From Methylohalomonas sp034521715 (lineage in GTDB: Bacteria; Pseudomonadota; Gammaproteobacteria; Methylohalomonadales; Methylohalomonadaceae), in NCBI GenBank assembly GCA_034521715.1, contig JAXHLY010000002.1:124001-188000 (forward strand): 64,000 nt of DNA. The letters are read 5' to 3'. The notes beneath the pieces are model-generated. The model searched no databases, was not told the DNA's origin, and saw nothing but the letters and a program-made list of their open reading frames with translations. The translations under genes were made by a program, and so were the position numbers. Position 1 is the stretch's first letter; every line of letters begins with the position of its first letter. Shown piece by piece: positions 37,777 to 47,685 of the stretch.

Positions 37777-38535
37777 TTACCGTTGTCCGCAGACGGGGCA
37801 GTCCGGGTCTTTCGGCAGCTTCGCGGTGTGCCATTCCATGCGCATGGCATCGAACAGCAGCAGGCGGCCCTGCAGGGACTGGCCGATATGCATAATCAGC
37901 TTCATGGCCTCCAGCGCCTGCATGCTGCCGATTACGCCGAGCAGGGGCGCGATGACGCCGTTGGCAGTACAGGTTTCCGGAACCGCCGATTCATCGGTAT
38001 ACAGGCAGCGGTAACAGGGGCTGTCCGCATCGCCCGGAATGAAAACGCTGATCTGGGCCTCGAAACGTATCGCCGCCGCCGAGACCAGTGGTTTGCCCGT
38101 CTGCCGGCAGGCGGCATTGATGGCGAAACGGGTCTGGAAATTGTCGCAACAGTCGACAACGATTGTTGCCTGTTCGACCTGTTTCTGCAGCGCGGCCGGT
38201 TCAAGCCGGGTGTCGATGGCCTCGATGGTGACATCGGGGTTCATGGCCGCCAGATGCTCCCGCGCCGCCGTGACCTTGGACCTGCCGATATCGGCGGTGA
38301 CATAAAGTATCTGGCGCTGCAGGTTGGAAAGATCGACCTGATCGAAATCGACGATGGTCAGGTGACCGACACCGGCGGCGGCCAGGTAGATGCTGGCCGC
38401 CGATCCCAGGCCACCCATGCCGATAACGAGTACGTGTGCCTGCGCCAGGCGTTGCTGGCCGGTGGCGTCGATCTCCGGCAACATCATCTGCCGGCTGTAA
38501 CGCAGTAACTGATCGTTGGTCATGTCAGCGGTCAT
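37777..38535 (-). CDS. moeB: MoeB/ThiF-family E1-like adenylyltransferase
   Basis: About 252 residues. ATP motif VIGMGGLGSAASIYLAAAGVG, adenylation-region DFDQVDLSNLQRQ, zinc cysteines CYRC and CPVC, and conserved DCCDNFQTRFAIN are all intact. The start is either 38535 or an ATG at 38523. MoeB activates the MoaD C-terminus in molybdopterin synthesis; the JAMM neighbour suggests it may serve another carrier. It follows prmC in an hemA-prfA-prmC-moeB series. Confidence 0.92.
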   Translation of the reverse strand: MTADMTNDQLLRYSRQMMLPEIDATGQQRLAQAHVLVIGMGGLGSAASIYLAAAGVGHLTIVDFDQVDLSNLQRQILYVTADIGRSKVTAAREHLAAMNPDVTIEAIDTRLEPAALQKQVEQATIVVDCCDNFQTRFAINAACRQTGKPLVSAAAIRFEAQISVFIPGDADSPCYRCLYTDESAVPETCTANGVIAPLLGVIGSMQALEAMKLIMHIGQSLQGRLLLFDAMRMEWHTAKLPKDPDCPVCGQR

Positions 38536-38605
38536 GGCAATGGGGGGTGCCCCGGCTTCCGGTTCATGTAGTGTGTCGGTGTTCGCCGGTAGTGAAAACG
38601 ATCCG

Positions 38606-39482
38606 TCATCCCGGCCATTGCGCCATTGTAATACGCGCCAGACCGGCCATGTCGGTGTGCGTTTCGATTGCCCGGTAACCGCCACGGCCCAGTAGTGTGC
38701 GCAGTGCTCGGTCTTGTCCGGCGCCATGTTCCAGCAGCAGCCTGCCGCGGGGGTTGAGGCAATGACGGGCACCGTCGATGAGGACGCGCAGGTGATCCAG
38801 CCCGTCCGGCCCGGCCGCCAGTGCGTTGCGGGGCTCATGCTGCAGTTCCGTTGTCCGCAGTACCGGGTCGTCGGCTGTGACATAGGGCGGGTTGCTGACG
38901 ATCATGTCGAAGTGTTCTCCCGCGAGTGGCCGAAACCAGTCGCCGAGACGGAAATCGATGCGTCCGGGACACAGCCTGCCGGCGTTCTCCCTGGCCACCT
39001 GCAAAGCCGCATCACTGTTATCGGTGGCGGCGATCCGCGTTGCCTTGAGTTCACAGGCAAGCGCAATGGCGATCGCGCCGCTGCCGGTGCCGAGATCCGC
39101 CAGGCTGAACGCCGCGTCATCCCGTGAATGTTCCAGTGCCAGTTCGACCAGCAATTCGGTTTCCGGCCGCGGCACCAGGGTGGCAGCGGTAACGCCCAGC
39201 GGCAGTGACCGGAACTCCCTGATACCCGGTCAGGTAGGCCACCGGTTCCAGTTTCGCCCGCCGCCGCAGTAATTGATCGTATGCCGCCAGTTGTTGTGCC
39301 GTCAGTATCCGGCCGGGATGCGCATATAAATGTGTGCGCGGGGTCTGCAGGACATGCGCCAGCAGCAGTTCACTGTCCAGGCGCGGTGTCTCCGTTGCCG
39401 CCAGCCTCTGGCGCGCGCGTGCCAGCAGCGCGGCAACGGAGATACCGTGCTCGGCATGCAGCGGCTGTGAAAGTATTGCCAT
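38606..39482 (-). CDS. prmC: release factor glutamine methyltransferase, frameshifted
   Basis: N-terminal helical domain (LDSELLLAHVLQTPRTHLYA), then the SAM-binding fold with LADLGTGSGAIAIALA and catalytic NPPY in IVSNPPYVTADDP. One extra C near 39222 breaks the frame in YLTGY-REFRSLPLGVTA; the rest is normal. Corrected length about 291 residues. It methylates the GGQ glutamine of the release factor encoded just upstream. Confidence 0.93.
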
Positions 39483-39484
39483 AT

Positions 39485-40584
39485 TCAGTGCTGCTGGCCC
39501 AGTGCCGCCAGCAGGTCGGCCCGGTATTCGCTGATCAAGGGATCGATTACCACATCCAGGTTCCCTTCCATGAATTCCTCCAGTTTATAGACTGTAAGGT
39601 TGATGCGGTGATCGCTGACCCGGCCCTGTGGAAAATTGTAGGTGCGGATGCGTTCCGAGCGGTCGCCGCTGCCGACCAGCCGCCGCCGGGCCTCGGATTG
39701 TTCGCTGATCTGTTTGTCGCGCTCGGCGTTGAACAATTTGGCATGCAGGTAGCTCATCGCCTGGGCACGATTCTTGTGCTGCGAACGTTCGCTCTGGCAT
39801 TCAACCACGATGCCGGTCGGAATGTGCGTGATGCGGATGGCCGAGTCGGTCTTGTTGACATGCTGGCCGCCGGCGCCGGAGGCGCGGAATGTATCGACGC
39901 GCAGATCGCCGGGGTTGATCTGGATGTCGTCCTCGTCGATCGATTCCACTTCGGGCAATACCGCCACGGTACAGGCGGAAGTATGTATGCGCCCCTGGGA
40001 TTCGGTTTCCGGCACCCGCTGAACCCGGTGCACGCCGGATTCGAATTTCAGCCGTGAATAGGCGCCGTCGCCGATAATGCGGATGATCACTTCGCGGTAA
40101 CCGCCGAGTTCATTTTCCGCGGCGCTGATCGATCTCGGTCTGCCAGCCGCGCTTTTCCGCATAATGCGGGATACATGCGCATGAATCGGCGGCAAACAGC
40201 GCCGCCTCGTCACCGCCGGTACCGGCGCGTATTTCCAGGAACACGTTGCCGCTGTCGGCGGGGTACGCGGGGCAGCAGCAGGATCTGCAATTCCTGTTCG
40301 AGTTCCGCCGCCCGCTCCCGGGTCTGTGTCAACTCCTCCTCGGCCATCTCGCGGATGCCGCGATCGCTGTCCGCCGCCATTTCACGCGCCGATTCGATGC
40401 TGGCAAGTGTGTCGTGATACTGGATATAGTTCTCGACGATCGGCTTGATCTCGGCGTATTCGCGCGATAGCTCACGAAACCGGTTCTGGTTGCCGATGAC
40501 CGACGGATCGGCGAGCAGGCCCTCGATCTCCTGCAGGCGATCGCTTAAGTGTTCGAGCTTGTTGCGAAGGCTGTCGTTGAGCAT
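39485..40584 (-). CDS. prfA: peptide chain release factor 1, frameshifted
   Basis: The GGQ motif is in SGAGGQHVNKTDSAIRI, and the stop-codon recognition domain is in order. Two extra bases disrupt it: a T near 40267 (LLPRDPADSGNVFLEIRAG) and a G near 40128 (GWQTEI-ISAAENELGGYREV). Removing them gives about 363 residues, E. coli length. RF1 is essential, so the breaks are most likely not biological. Confidence 0.93.
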
Positions 40585-40590
40585 ACTTTG

Positions 40591-40620
40591 CGTGAATCGT
40601 GAAATGTGAATGGTGAATCG
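40591..40620. repeat. GTGAATCGT-type repeat
   Basis: GTGAATCGTGAAATGTGAAT followed by GGTGAATCGT, three near-copies of GTGAAT(C)GT in tandem, between prfA and hemA. Related to 32078-32165 and 46770-46797. Confidence 0.6.
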
Positions 40621-40667
40621 TAAAAAAACGATTGCGAGATTCGCCGGTGCGGCAGGGGGCGGCGTCG

Positions 40668-41930
40668 CTAACGCCGCTTGTGGTTCTTGAGATCGTACAG
40701 TTCCTGTACGGCGGCGAGCAGATCATCGCGGCCGCGGGCACTGGCATCACGCAACTGGGTGGTCGGCATGTGCAACAGCTTGTTGGTCAGCGTACGGGTG
40801 ACTTCATGGAGCAGCAGCTCCGGGTCACCCCCCTGCTGCAGCCTGCGGCGAGCATTGTCGATGACTTCCTGCTGGATACTGTGTGCCTGGCCGCGCAGCG
40901 CGCGAATGGTACTGACGGCGTCACGCGACAGCATCCAGTCCATGAAGCTGATAACGCGCTCGTTGATGATCTCCTCGGCCTCCAGTGCTGCCTCCTGACG
41001 GTTGCGCAGGTTCTCCTCGATGACTTCGCGCAGGTCATCAACGCTGTACAGATAAACGTCCGGCAGTGTGCCGACGGCCGGATCGATGTCGCGTGGAACA
41101 GCCATATCGACAATAAATACCGGCCGGTGTTTCCGCAACTGTATAACCGCCTGCATCTGTTGCCGATCGATGATCGGTACAGGGCTGGAGGTCGAGCTGA
41201 TAATGATATCGGCCTCGGCGAGATGCTGGTGCAGATCCGTGAGGCTGATGGCGTAGGCACTGAATTCGGCAGCCAGATCCTGGGCCCGCCCGAGATTGCG
41301 GTTGGCGATGATCATGCGACCGAGGTCATTGTTGTGCAGGTGGCGCGCGGTCAGTTCGATGGTTTCACCGGCACCGAGCAACAGGGCAGTATAGTCACGC
41401 AGGTCGCCGAAGATATGCTGTGCCAGGCGTACTGCGGCGAATGCCACTGACACCGGATGATTGCCGACAGCGGTGCGCGACCGTACCTCCTTGGCGACCG
41501 AGAAGCTGTGCTGGAACAGGCGGTTCGGCGATCCGATACTGCCTGCCTTCAGCGCGGTATCATACGCCGTCTTCATCTGACCCAGCACCTGGGGTTCGCC
41601 AATGACCATGGAATCCAGGCCACTGGCGACACGCATGACATGCTGTACCGCCTTGGCGTTCGGATGGGTATAGAGATGCCGCCGGATCTGTCTGTCGGGC
41701 AGATCGTGGTAGGCCTGCAGCCAGTCGACGACACTGCCCGGTTCGCCGTCGCCCAGCGTGCAATAGACCTCGGTGCGGTTGCAGGTCGACAGAATGGCCG
41801 CCTCCTCGACGCCACAGGCGGCACGCAGCCCGGCCAGCGCATCAGGCACTGCCTCGGCGCCGATACTGACGCGCTCGCGCAGCGCCACCGGGGCGGTCGT
41901 GTAATTCAGGCCAACTGCAAGGAGAGACAT
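40668..41930 (-). CDS. hemA: glutamyl-tRNA reductase
   Basis: 420 residues, first enzyme of C5 tetrapyrrole synthesis. Catalytic cysteine in LSTCNRTEVY near residue 50, GLDSMVIGEPQVLGQ, the NADPH-binding LLGAGETIELTARHL and the C-terminal dimerisation region are intact. First gene of hemA-prfA-prmC-moeB; divergent from the TPR gene at 42107. Confidence 0.97.
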   Translation of the reverse strand: MSLLAVGLNYTTAPVALRERVSIGAEAVPDALAGLRAACGVEEAAILSTCNRTEVYCTLGDGEPGSVVDWLQAYHDLPDRQIRRHLYTHPNAKAVQHVMRVASGLDSMVIGEPQVLGQMKTAYDTALKAGSIGSPNRLFQHSFSVAKEVRSRTAVGNHPVSVAFAAVRLAQHIFGDLRDYTALLLGAGETIELTARHLHNNDLGRMIIANRNLGRAQDLAAEFSAYAISLTDLHQHLAEADIIISSTSSPVPIIDRQQMQAVIQLRKHRPVFIVDMAVPRDIDPAVGTLPDVYLYSVDDLREVIEENLRNRQEAALEAEEIINERVISFMDWMLSRDAVSTIRALRGQAHSIQQEVIDNARRRLQQGGDPELLLHEVTRTLTNKLLHMPTTQLRDASARGRDDLLAAVQELYDLKNHKRR

Positions 41931-42106
41931 TGCTCAGGATCCTGTTCAGACAGGTAAAATTTTCCGCGATGGCACCACGGAATACAAGCTGCCACCCGGA
42001 ACACAGCCCATCGCGGGCGGTCATTTATTAATGAATATGGTGATTATTGCACCAATCACAACAGTGACTTACCGTTAAGCCCCTGAATTACATCCCCGGC
42101 CGCAGG

Positions 42107-43888
42107 ATGTCCCTGCTAATGTATTGTTTTATGAATGGAATACAGTATTTTCACCCCGGCCGCAGTCTGTCCTGGCTGCTGCTGGTTACGCCAATGATGC
42201 TTGCCGGCTGTGCCACCCACACCCAGCCCACCAGCGAGGACACACCGGGCTATCTTGACGGCATGCGGATCGCCGAGCCCGGCAGCAGCAGTGCCGTCGC
42301 CAAGGGTATCGATCAGGAAACGCTGTACAGCCTGCTGGTGGCCGAGATTGCCGGGCAGCGCGACAAGCTCGATGTCGCCGTCGAGCATTATCGCACTGTT
42401 GCCCGCAAGACGCGTGATCCACAGATCATCGAGCGGGCTATCCGTATCGCTGTCTACGCCCGTGATGACGCGGCGGCCGCCGATATCGCCAGGCTGTGGC
42501 TGGAAGTGGACCCCGGCAATACCGACGCCCGCCAGGTGCTGGCGGCAGTCGCCGTTCGTGCCGGTGATGTAGATACCGCCGTCGGTCATCTGGAGCGCAT
42601 ACTCAACAGCGGTGAGGGCGTGCTGGGCCAGAAGCTCTGGCTGATTGCCAACATGCTCAGCCGTGAAAAGGACAAGGACACCATTTTGACCGTGATGGAG
42701 CGACTGGTTGCCAGTTACCGTGACAATCCCGACGCCCTGTTCGCCTATGCCCATGTTGCGGTACGCATGGATGACCTGGACCTGGCGCAACGGTTGCTCA
42801 AGCAGGTGCTGGATCAACAGCCTGACAATCTCAACGCAGTCATGAATTACGTCTCGGTGCTGCAGAAAAACGGTGAGCAGCAGGTCGCACTGGACTGGCT
42901 GGCCCGGAACCTCGATGAATACAGCAACAATTTCAACCTGCGCCTGATTTATGCGCGGCTGTTGACCGATGCGCGGCGGTTCGATGAGGCGCGGGCGCAG
43001 TTCGAGCAGTTGTCCGCGGAAGCCCCCGATAATCCGGATGTGCTCTACGCCCTGGGCCTGCTGTCACTGCAGGCCAATCAGCTGGAAGAGGCTGATGGCT
43101 ATTTCCAGCGGCTGATTGAGCTCGGCGAGCGCGTACACGAATCCCGTTATTACCTCGGCCGGATCGCCGAGGAACAGGGCCGTGTCGATGACGCTGCCGC
43201 TTATTACATGGCCGTCGAGCAGAGTCAGAATTTCATCGATGCACAGATCCGCATGAGTGTGATCCTGACCCGGCAGGACAAGATCGAGCAGGCACTGGAG
43301 CATCTCGACGGTATTCAGCCGGCCAGTGACGGCGACCGGAAACAGCTGGCCCAGGCCGAGGCGGAAATCCTGATACACGAGAAACGCTATCAGGAAGCCA
43401 TGGAGATCTACGATGCGGCGCTGGAGCAGAGTGAGGATGATACGGATCTGCTCTACAGTCGGGCCATGCTGGCCGAAAAAATGGATCGGCTGGGACTGAT
43501 GGAACGGGATCTGCGCGCCATCCTGCGCCAGGATCCGGAGCATGCCCAGGCACTCAATGCCCTCGGATATACACTCGCCGATCGTACCGACCGGCTGCAG
43601 GAAGCCTATGAGTTGATCGAGCGCGCGCTGGAGGTCAGCCCCGATGATTTCTACATTCTCGACAGCATGGGCTGGGTGCTGTATCGCATGGGCCGGCTCG
43701 ACGAAGCCGTTACCTACCTGCGACGGGCGCTGAAACAGCGTAAAGATCCGGAAGTGGCGGCCCACCTCGGTGAAGTCCTGTGGGTCAAGGGCAAGCGCGA
43801 GGAGGCCCGTGAAGTCTGGGAAACGGCGCTGCAGGCGACGCCGGACGACGAACGCCTGCTGGATGTCATCCAGCGTTTCAATCCGTGA
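42107..43888 (+). CDS. TPR-repeat lipoprotein
   Basis: Lipoprotein (lipobox MMLAGC near residue 34) with at least ten TPR-like helical pairs, for example NPDVLYALGLLSLQANQLEE and HAQALNALGYTLADRTDRL. Several in-frame ATGs precede the lipobox; a start at 42107 or 42131 is possible, with no strong ribosome site for either. About 593 residues. TPR lipoproteins directly before lolB are common in gammaproteobacteria; the stop overlaps lolB as GTGA. Confidence 0.85.
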   Translation: MSLLMYCFMNGIQYFHPGRSLSWLLLVTPMMLAGCATHTQPTSEDTPGYLDGMRIAEPGSSSAVAKGIDQETLYSLLVAEIAGQRDKLDVAVEHYRTVARKTRDPQIIERAIRIAVYARDDAAAADIARLWLEVDPGNTDARQVLAAVAVRAGDVDTAVGHLERILNSGEGVLGQKLWLIANMLSREKDKDTILTVMERLVASYRDNPDALFAYAHVAVRMDDLDLAQRLLKQVLDQQPDNLNAVMNYVSVLQKNGEQQVALDWLARNLDEYSNNFNLRLIYARLLTDARRFDEARAQFEQLSAEAPDNPDVLYALGLLSLQANQLEEADGYFQRLIELGERVHESRYYLGRIAEEQGRVDDAAAYYMAVEQSQNFIDAQIRMSVILTRQDKIEQALEHLDGIQPASDGDRKQLAQAEAEILIHEKRYQEAMEIYDAALEQSEDDTDLLYSRAMLAEKMDRLGLMERDLRAILRQDPEHAQALNALGYTLADRTDRLQEAYELIERALEVSPDDFYILDSMGWVLYRMGRLDEAVTYLRRALKQRKDPEVAAHLGEVLWVKGKREEAREVWETALQATPDDERLLDVIQRFNP

Positions 43889-44510
43889 TTCGTTTCTCGA
43901 AGCCCGGTTTTGCGCTGCTGGCCGCACTGTGGCTGGGTGCCTGTGCCGGCCTGCGGCCGGCGCCGGAGGATCAGGCGGCGCCGACCGGCGCCGACTGGCG
44001 CCGCCATGCCAGCAGCGTGGCCACGCTTGATGACTGGTTTCTCAAGGGCCGGATCGCGCTCAGTACCCAACAGGACAGCTGGAGTGCGACACTGCACTGG
44101 CGCCAGCGGGCCGGACAATACAGTCTGCGGGTCATGGCGCCGCTGGGCCAGGGGTCGGTCGAACTGCAGGGGACCGAAGGCGGTGAGGTGACGCTGACCA
44201 CCAGCGACAATCAGCGCTATACGGCCGCCGATGCCGAGAGCCTGATGCAGCAGCAGCTCGGCTGGTCGGTACCGGTCAGGGGAATGAAATTCTGGGTCCG
44301 CGCGCCTACCGTCGCCGGACGGTGCCATCAGTGCGGCCACGCCTGATGACCCGGGGACGGATACGGACACTGGAGCAGATGGGCTGGCAGATTGAAATCA
44401 CGGACTATGTCGATGCCCTGGGCCGGGAGCTGCCGCGAAGGATGGAAATGGTGAACGAGCATCTTGAACTGAAGCTGGTGGTGCAGGCCTGGGAGCCGGC
44501 CAGTGCCTGA
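43885..44510 (+). CDS. lolB: outer-membrane lipoprotein receptor LolB, two frameshifts
   Basis: Lipoprotein (lipobox LGAC) of about 207 residues that inserts lipoproteins in the outer membrane. DWFLKGRIALSTQQDSWSAT, WRQRAGQYSLRVMAPLGQG and GMKFWVRGLPSPDG-like pieces match the LolB order, then IRTLEQMGWQIEITDYVDALG and ELPRRMEMVN. Two extra bases (near 44302 and near 44350) separate these blocks. It is followed by ispE with an eight-base overlap. Essential gene, so the breaks are probably sequence errors. Confidence 0.87.
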
Positions 44511-45351
44511 GCGGCCGTGGCCCGCCCCGGCGAAGCTGAACCGTTTTCTGCATATTACCGGCCGTCGCGCCGATGGCATGCATGAATTGCAGACGGTGTT
44601 CCAGTTTATCGACCTCTGCGACGAGCTGTCGTTTACGGTCCGCACTGATGCCGGCATCAGGCATCTCAACCCGCTGGCCGGTGTCGATCCCGAAACGGAT
44701 CTGACGGTGCGCGCTGCCCGCCTGCTGCAGTCCGAAACCGGCTGCCGCCTGGGGGCGGAGATCCATATCAATAAGCGTTTGCCGCTGGGTGGCGGCCTGG
44801 GTGGCGGCAGCTCCGACTGTGCGACCACCCTGGTGGCACTGAACCGGCTCTGGGGCCTGGAATTACCGGTGGAGCGGCTGGCCGATCTGGGGCTGGGTCT
44901 AGGTGCCGATGTACCGGTGTTCGTACACGGCCGGGCGGCCTGGGCCGAGGGGGTGGGTGAGCGACTGACGCCCGTGGAACTGGACGAGCCCTGGTTCGTG
45001 GTCATACGCCCCGACTGTGAAGTGTCCACGGCCGCGGTTTTCGCCGCCCCCGGTTTGACACGTTCAACCCCGCCAATGACAATACGCGGCTTTCTTGACG
45101 GGGGCGGCGGCAATGATTGTGAAGCCGTCGTCAGAGAACTGTTTCCTGCGGTTGCCGAGGCACAGGACTGGCTCGGCCGGCATGCGCCGGCCAGGCTGAC
45201 CGGCACCGGTGCCTGTATTTTTGCGCCGTTTGCCGACCGGGAAACCGCGGCAACGATTGCCGCGCGTATCCCTGCCCGCTGGCAGGGTTTCATCGCCCGC
45301 GGGCTGAATGAATCGCCATTACTCGGGCGCCTGCAACAGGAAATGCAGTAA
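44503..45351 (+). CDS. ispE: 4-diphosphocytidyl-2-C-methyl-D-erythritol kinase
   Basis: GHMP kinase of the MEP isoprenoid pathway, 282 residues. PAPAKLNRFLHITGRRADG at the start and the ATP loop LPLGGGLGGGSSDCATTL are intact. GTG start at 44503 overlaps lolB. Typical lolB-ispE-tRNA-prs order. Confidence 0.95.
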   Translation: MPERPWPAPAKLNRFLHITGRRADGMHELQTVFQFIDLCDELSFTVRTDAGIRHLNPLAGVDPETDLTVRAARLLQSETGCRLGAEIHINKRLPLGGGLGGGSSDCATTLVALNRLWGLELPVERLADLGLGLGADVPVFVHGRAAWAEGVGERLTPVELDEPWFVVIRPDCEVSTAAVFAAPGLTRSTPPMTIRGFLDGGGGNDCEAVVRELFPAVAEAQDWLGRHAPARLTGTGACIFAPFADRETAATIAARIPARWQGFIARGLNESPLLGRLQQEMQ

Positions 45352-45521
45352 AATCCGGTCCACTGATAAACAAAAATGACAGCGCGGCTTCCGCCAGATT
45401 CGCCCGGCCCGGTTTATCTGCCATGTGGGCAGTCGCGAAGCGGGAATGAGCCGGGCTTGGCCGCGGCGAATAGGCCGGGCAGCGGCCAGGGATGGCCTGG
45501 CTTGCCCGGCCATCAGATAGA

Positions 45522-45597
45522 TGGGGTGTAGCCAAGTGGTTAAGGCACTGGGTTTTGATCCCAGCATTCCCAGGTTCGAATCCTGGCACCCCAGCCA
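45522..45597 (+). tRNA. tRNA-Gln (anticodon TTG)
   Basis: Acceptor TGGGGTG/CACCCCA, anticodon stem CTGGG/CCCAG with loop TTTTGAT, T arm CCAGG-TTCGAAT-CCTGG, encoded CCA at 45595-45597. tRNA-Gln between ispE and prs is conserved in gammaproteobacteria. Confidence 0.97.
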
Positions 45598-45736
45598 TTT
45601 CAAGATGCGGTAGCACATTTAAAGCAGGGCTGTGCGTGACAGGATGAGAACCTGGAAGGTTCGACAAAATCGCAGGACGCGATTTTGAACGGCCGCAGGC
45701 CGGCCCGAAGGGCGGAGCACAGGGATGTGCGGAGTT

Positions 45737-45756
45737 ATCCTGGCACCCCAGCCATT
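45737..45756 (+). repeat. 20-bp duplicate of the tRNA-Gln 3' end
   Basis: ATCCTGGCACCCCAGCCATT is an exact copy of 45580-45599. The 157-bp unit between the copies has no gene but contains GC-rich palindromic words (GGCCGCAGGCCGG). It may be a scar of site-specific recombination at the tRNA or a duplicated tail. Confidence 0.75.
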
Positions 45757-45812
45757 ATTTGTATTAGCGCTGGCACCTTCAGCAAGCGGCGGACCAAAAC
45801 GGGAGGATATCA

Positions 45813-46765
45813 ATGTCTGCGTCCAACATGATGGTCTTTACCGGCAACGCCAATCCGCGTCTGGCGATGGATATTGCCGGCTACCTGAGTCTGCCGCTGG
45901 GCAAGATTACTGTCGGCCGCTTCAGTGACGGCGAGATCTTGGTTGATATCGGTGAAAACGTGCGTTCGCGCGATATCTTTATCATCCAGTCAACCTGTGC
46001 GCCGACCAACGACAATCTGATGGAACTGCTGGTCATGGCAGATGCCCTGCGCCGGGCATCGGCGTCCAGTATCACCGCGGTGATACCCTACATGGGCTAT
46101 GCCCGCCAGGACCGACGGCCGCGCTCGGCGCGGGTGCCGATTACCGCCAAGATGGTGGCCAACATGATCTCGGCGGTCGGTATCGATCGCGCCGTGACGG
46201 TCGATCTCCACGCCGACCAGATCCAGGGTTTTTTCGATATTCCGCTGGATAACGTCTATGCCTCGCCGGTGCTGCTGGGCGATATCTGGAAACGGAAGTA
46301 CCCGAACCTGATGGTGGTATCGCCGGACGTCGGCGGCGTGGTCCGTGCCCGGGCGCTGGCCAAGCGGCTGGATGACACAACCCTGGCGATTATCGACAAG
46401 CGCGGCCGAACCCGAACGAGTCCGAGATCATGCATATTATCGGTGACGTTCGCGGCAAGAATTGCGTTATCATAGATGATTTGGTGGATACCGCCGGCAC
46501 CCTGTGCCATGCGGCCGATGCCCTGAAAGAGCATGGTGCCGAAAAGGTATATGCCTATTGCACCCATCCGGTGTTGTCGGGCAACGCAGTCAAGAACATC
46601 GAGGGTTCTTCCCTGGATGAGTTGGTGACGACGGATACTATACCGCTGAAATCCAATGCCGCCGCCTGCAAGAAAATCCGGCAGCTTAGTGTTGCCGCGA
46701 TGATGGCCGAAAGCATGCGCCGCATTTGCGAGGGTGAATCACTGAGCTCGATGTTTGTTGAATGA
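45813..46765 (+). CDS. prs: ribose-phosphate pyrophosphokinase, frameshifted
   Basis: Makes PRPP. GRFSDGEILVDIGENVR, YMGYARQDRRPRSARVPITA, the PRPP loop DDLVDTAGTLC and SSLDELVTTDTIPL are present. One missing C near 46402 separates DKR from RPNPNESEIMHIIGDV. Corrected length about 317 residues, as in E. coli (315). Essential for purines, pyrimidines and His/Trp. Confidence 0.94.
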
Positions 46766-46769
46766 TGAT

Positions 46770-46797
46770 GTGAATCGTGAAAAGTGAATTGTGAATG
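46770..46797. repeat. GTGAATCGT-type repeat
   Basis: GTGAATCGTGAAAAGTGAAT followed by TGTGAATG, just after the prs stop. Same word family as 32078-32165 and 40591-40620. Confidence 0.6.
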
Positions 46798-46826
46798 GAT
46801 GTATAGAGGGAATTGAAAAAGATATC

Positions 46827-46895
46827 AGTGGGAGCGGATTTCAATCCGCGAGTTGTTATAGAGATTGAATCGCCGATGTAATCGGCTCCCACAGG
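46827..46895. repeat. REP/BIME palindromic pair
   Basis: GTGGGAGCGGATTTCAATCC followed by GCGA, then an inverted partner reading CGCCGATGTAATCGGCTCCC and ending ACAGG. Clear head-to-tail BIME between prs and rplY. Confidence 0.8.
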
Positions 46896-46980
46896 ATAAA
46901 AACTAAATCAGTTTTTTATCATATACACCGTCCCTGGTCGCGGGGCCGGTTTCGTTAATTTTTAACTGGAGCAATGAACA

Positions 46981-47673
46981 ATGTCATCTTCTGAAGTATT
47001 TGAACTGCTGGCCGAGAGCCGCACGGACGTGGGGAAAGGTGCGAGCCGCCGCCTGCGTCGCGCCGGTCGTCTGCCGGGCATCGTCTATGGCCATCACAGC
47101 GAGGCCACGCCCATCACGCTGGATGCCGATACAGTCAAGCACCAGCTGGATAATGAGGCGTTTTATTCGCACATCCTGACGCTGAAGCTGAACGGCAAGT
47201 CCGAACGCGTGGTGCTCAAGGATCTGCAGCGTCATCCCTACAAGCCGCTGGCGCTGCATATCGATCTACAGCGTGTTTCCGAAGACGAAGCCCTGCATAT
47301 GCATGTGCCGCTGCATTTCCTGAACGAGGAACAATGCAAGGGTGTACGCCAGAGCGGTGGTGTGATCAGCCGTATCTACAATGAAATTGAAATCCTCTGC
47401 CTGCCCAAGGATTTACCGGAGTACATCGAGGTCGATATTCTCGATCTGGACATGGGTGATACCATCCTGCTGAGCGAAATCAGACTGCCGGAAGGTGTTG
47501 AGCTTTACGCCGCCCAGCATGGTGGTGATATCGAGCAGCCGGTGGTCACTGTCCAGGCGCCGCGTGTCGTCGAGGAAGAAGAGACCGAGGGCGAAGCCGA
47601 GGAAGAACCTGTCGAGCCTGTCGCCACTGCTCAGAAGGGCGAGGTGGAAGCCGGCGACGAAGACGAAGACTAA
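46981..47673 (+). CDS. rplY: 50S ribosomal protein L25, long (CTC) form
   Basis: 230 residues: L25 domain (RTDVGKGASRRLRRAGRLPG, IVYG) binding 5S rRNA, then the CTC-type C-terminal domain and an acidic tail (VEEEETEGEAEEEP). Standard order prs-rplY-pth. Intact. Confidence 0.96.
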   Translation: MSSSEVFELLAESRTDVGKGASRRLRRAGRLPGIVYGHHSEATPITLDADTVKHQLDNEAFYSHILTLKLNGKSERVVLKDLQRHPYKPLALHIDLQRVSEDEALHMHVPLHFLNEEQCKGVRQSGGVISRIYNEIEILCLPKDLPEYIEVDILDLDMGDTILLSEIRLPEGVELYAAQHGGDIEQPVVTVQAPRVVEEEETEGEAEEEPVEPVATAQKGEVEAGDEDED

Positions 47674-47685
47674 GTCGACGGCACA

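Noticed and set aside
42831..43888. CRISPR-like or regular DNA repeats in the TPR gene
   Set aside because: Repetition is at protein level (TPR helices); no direct DNA repeats with unique spacers. No CRISPR array anywhere in the window.
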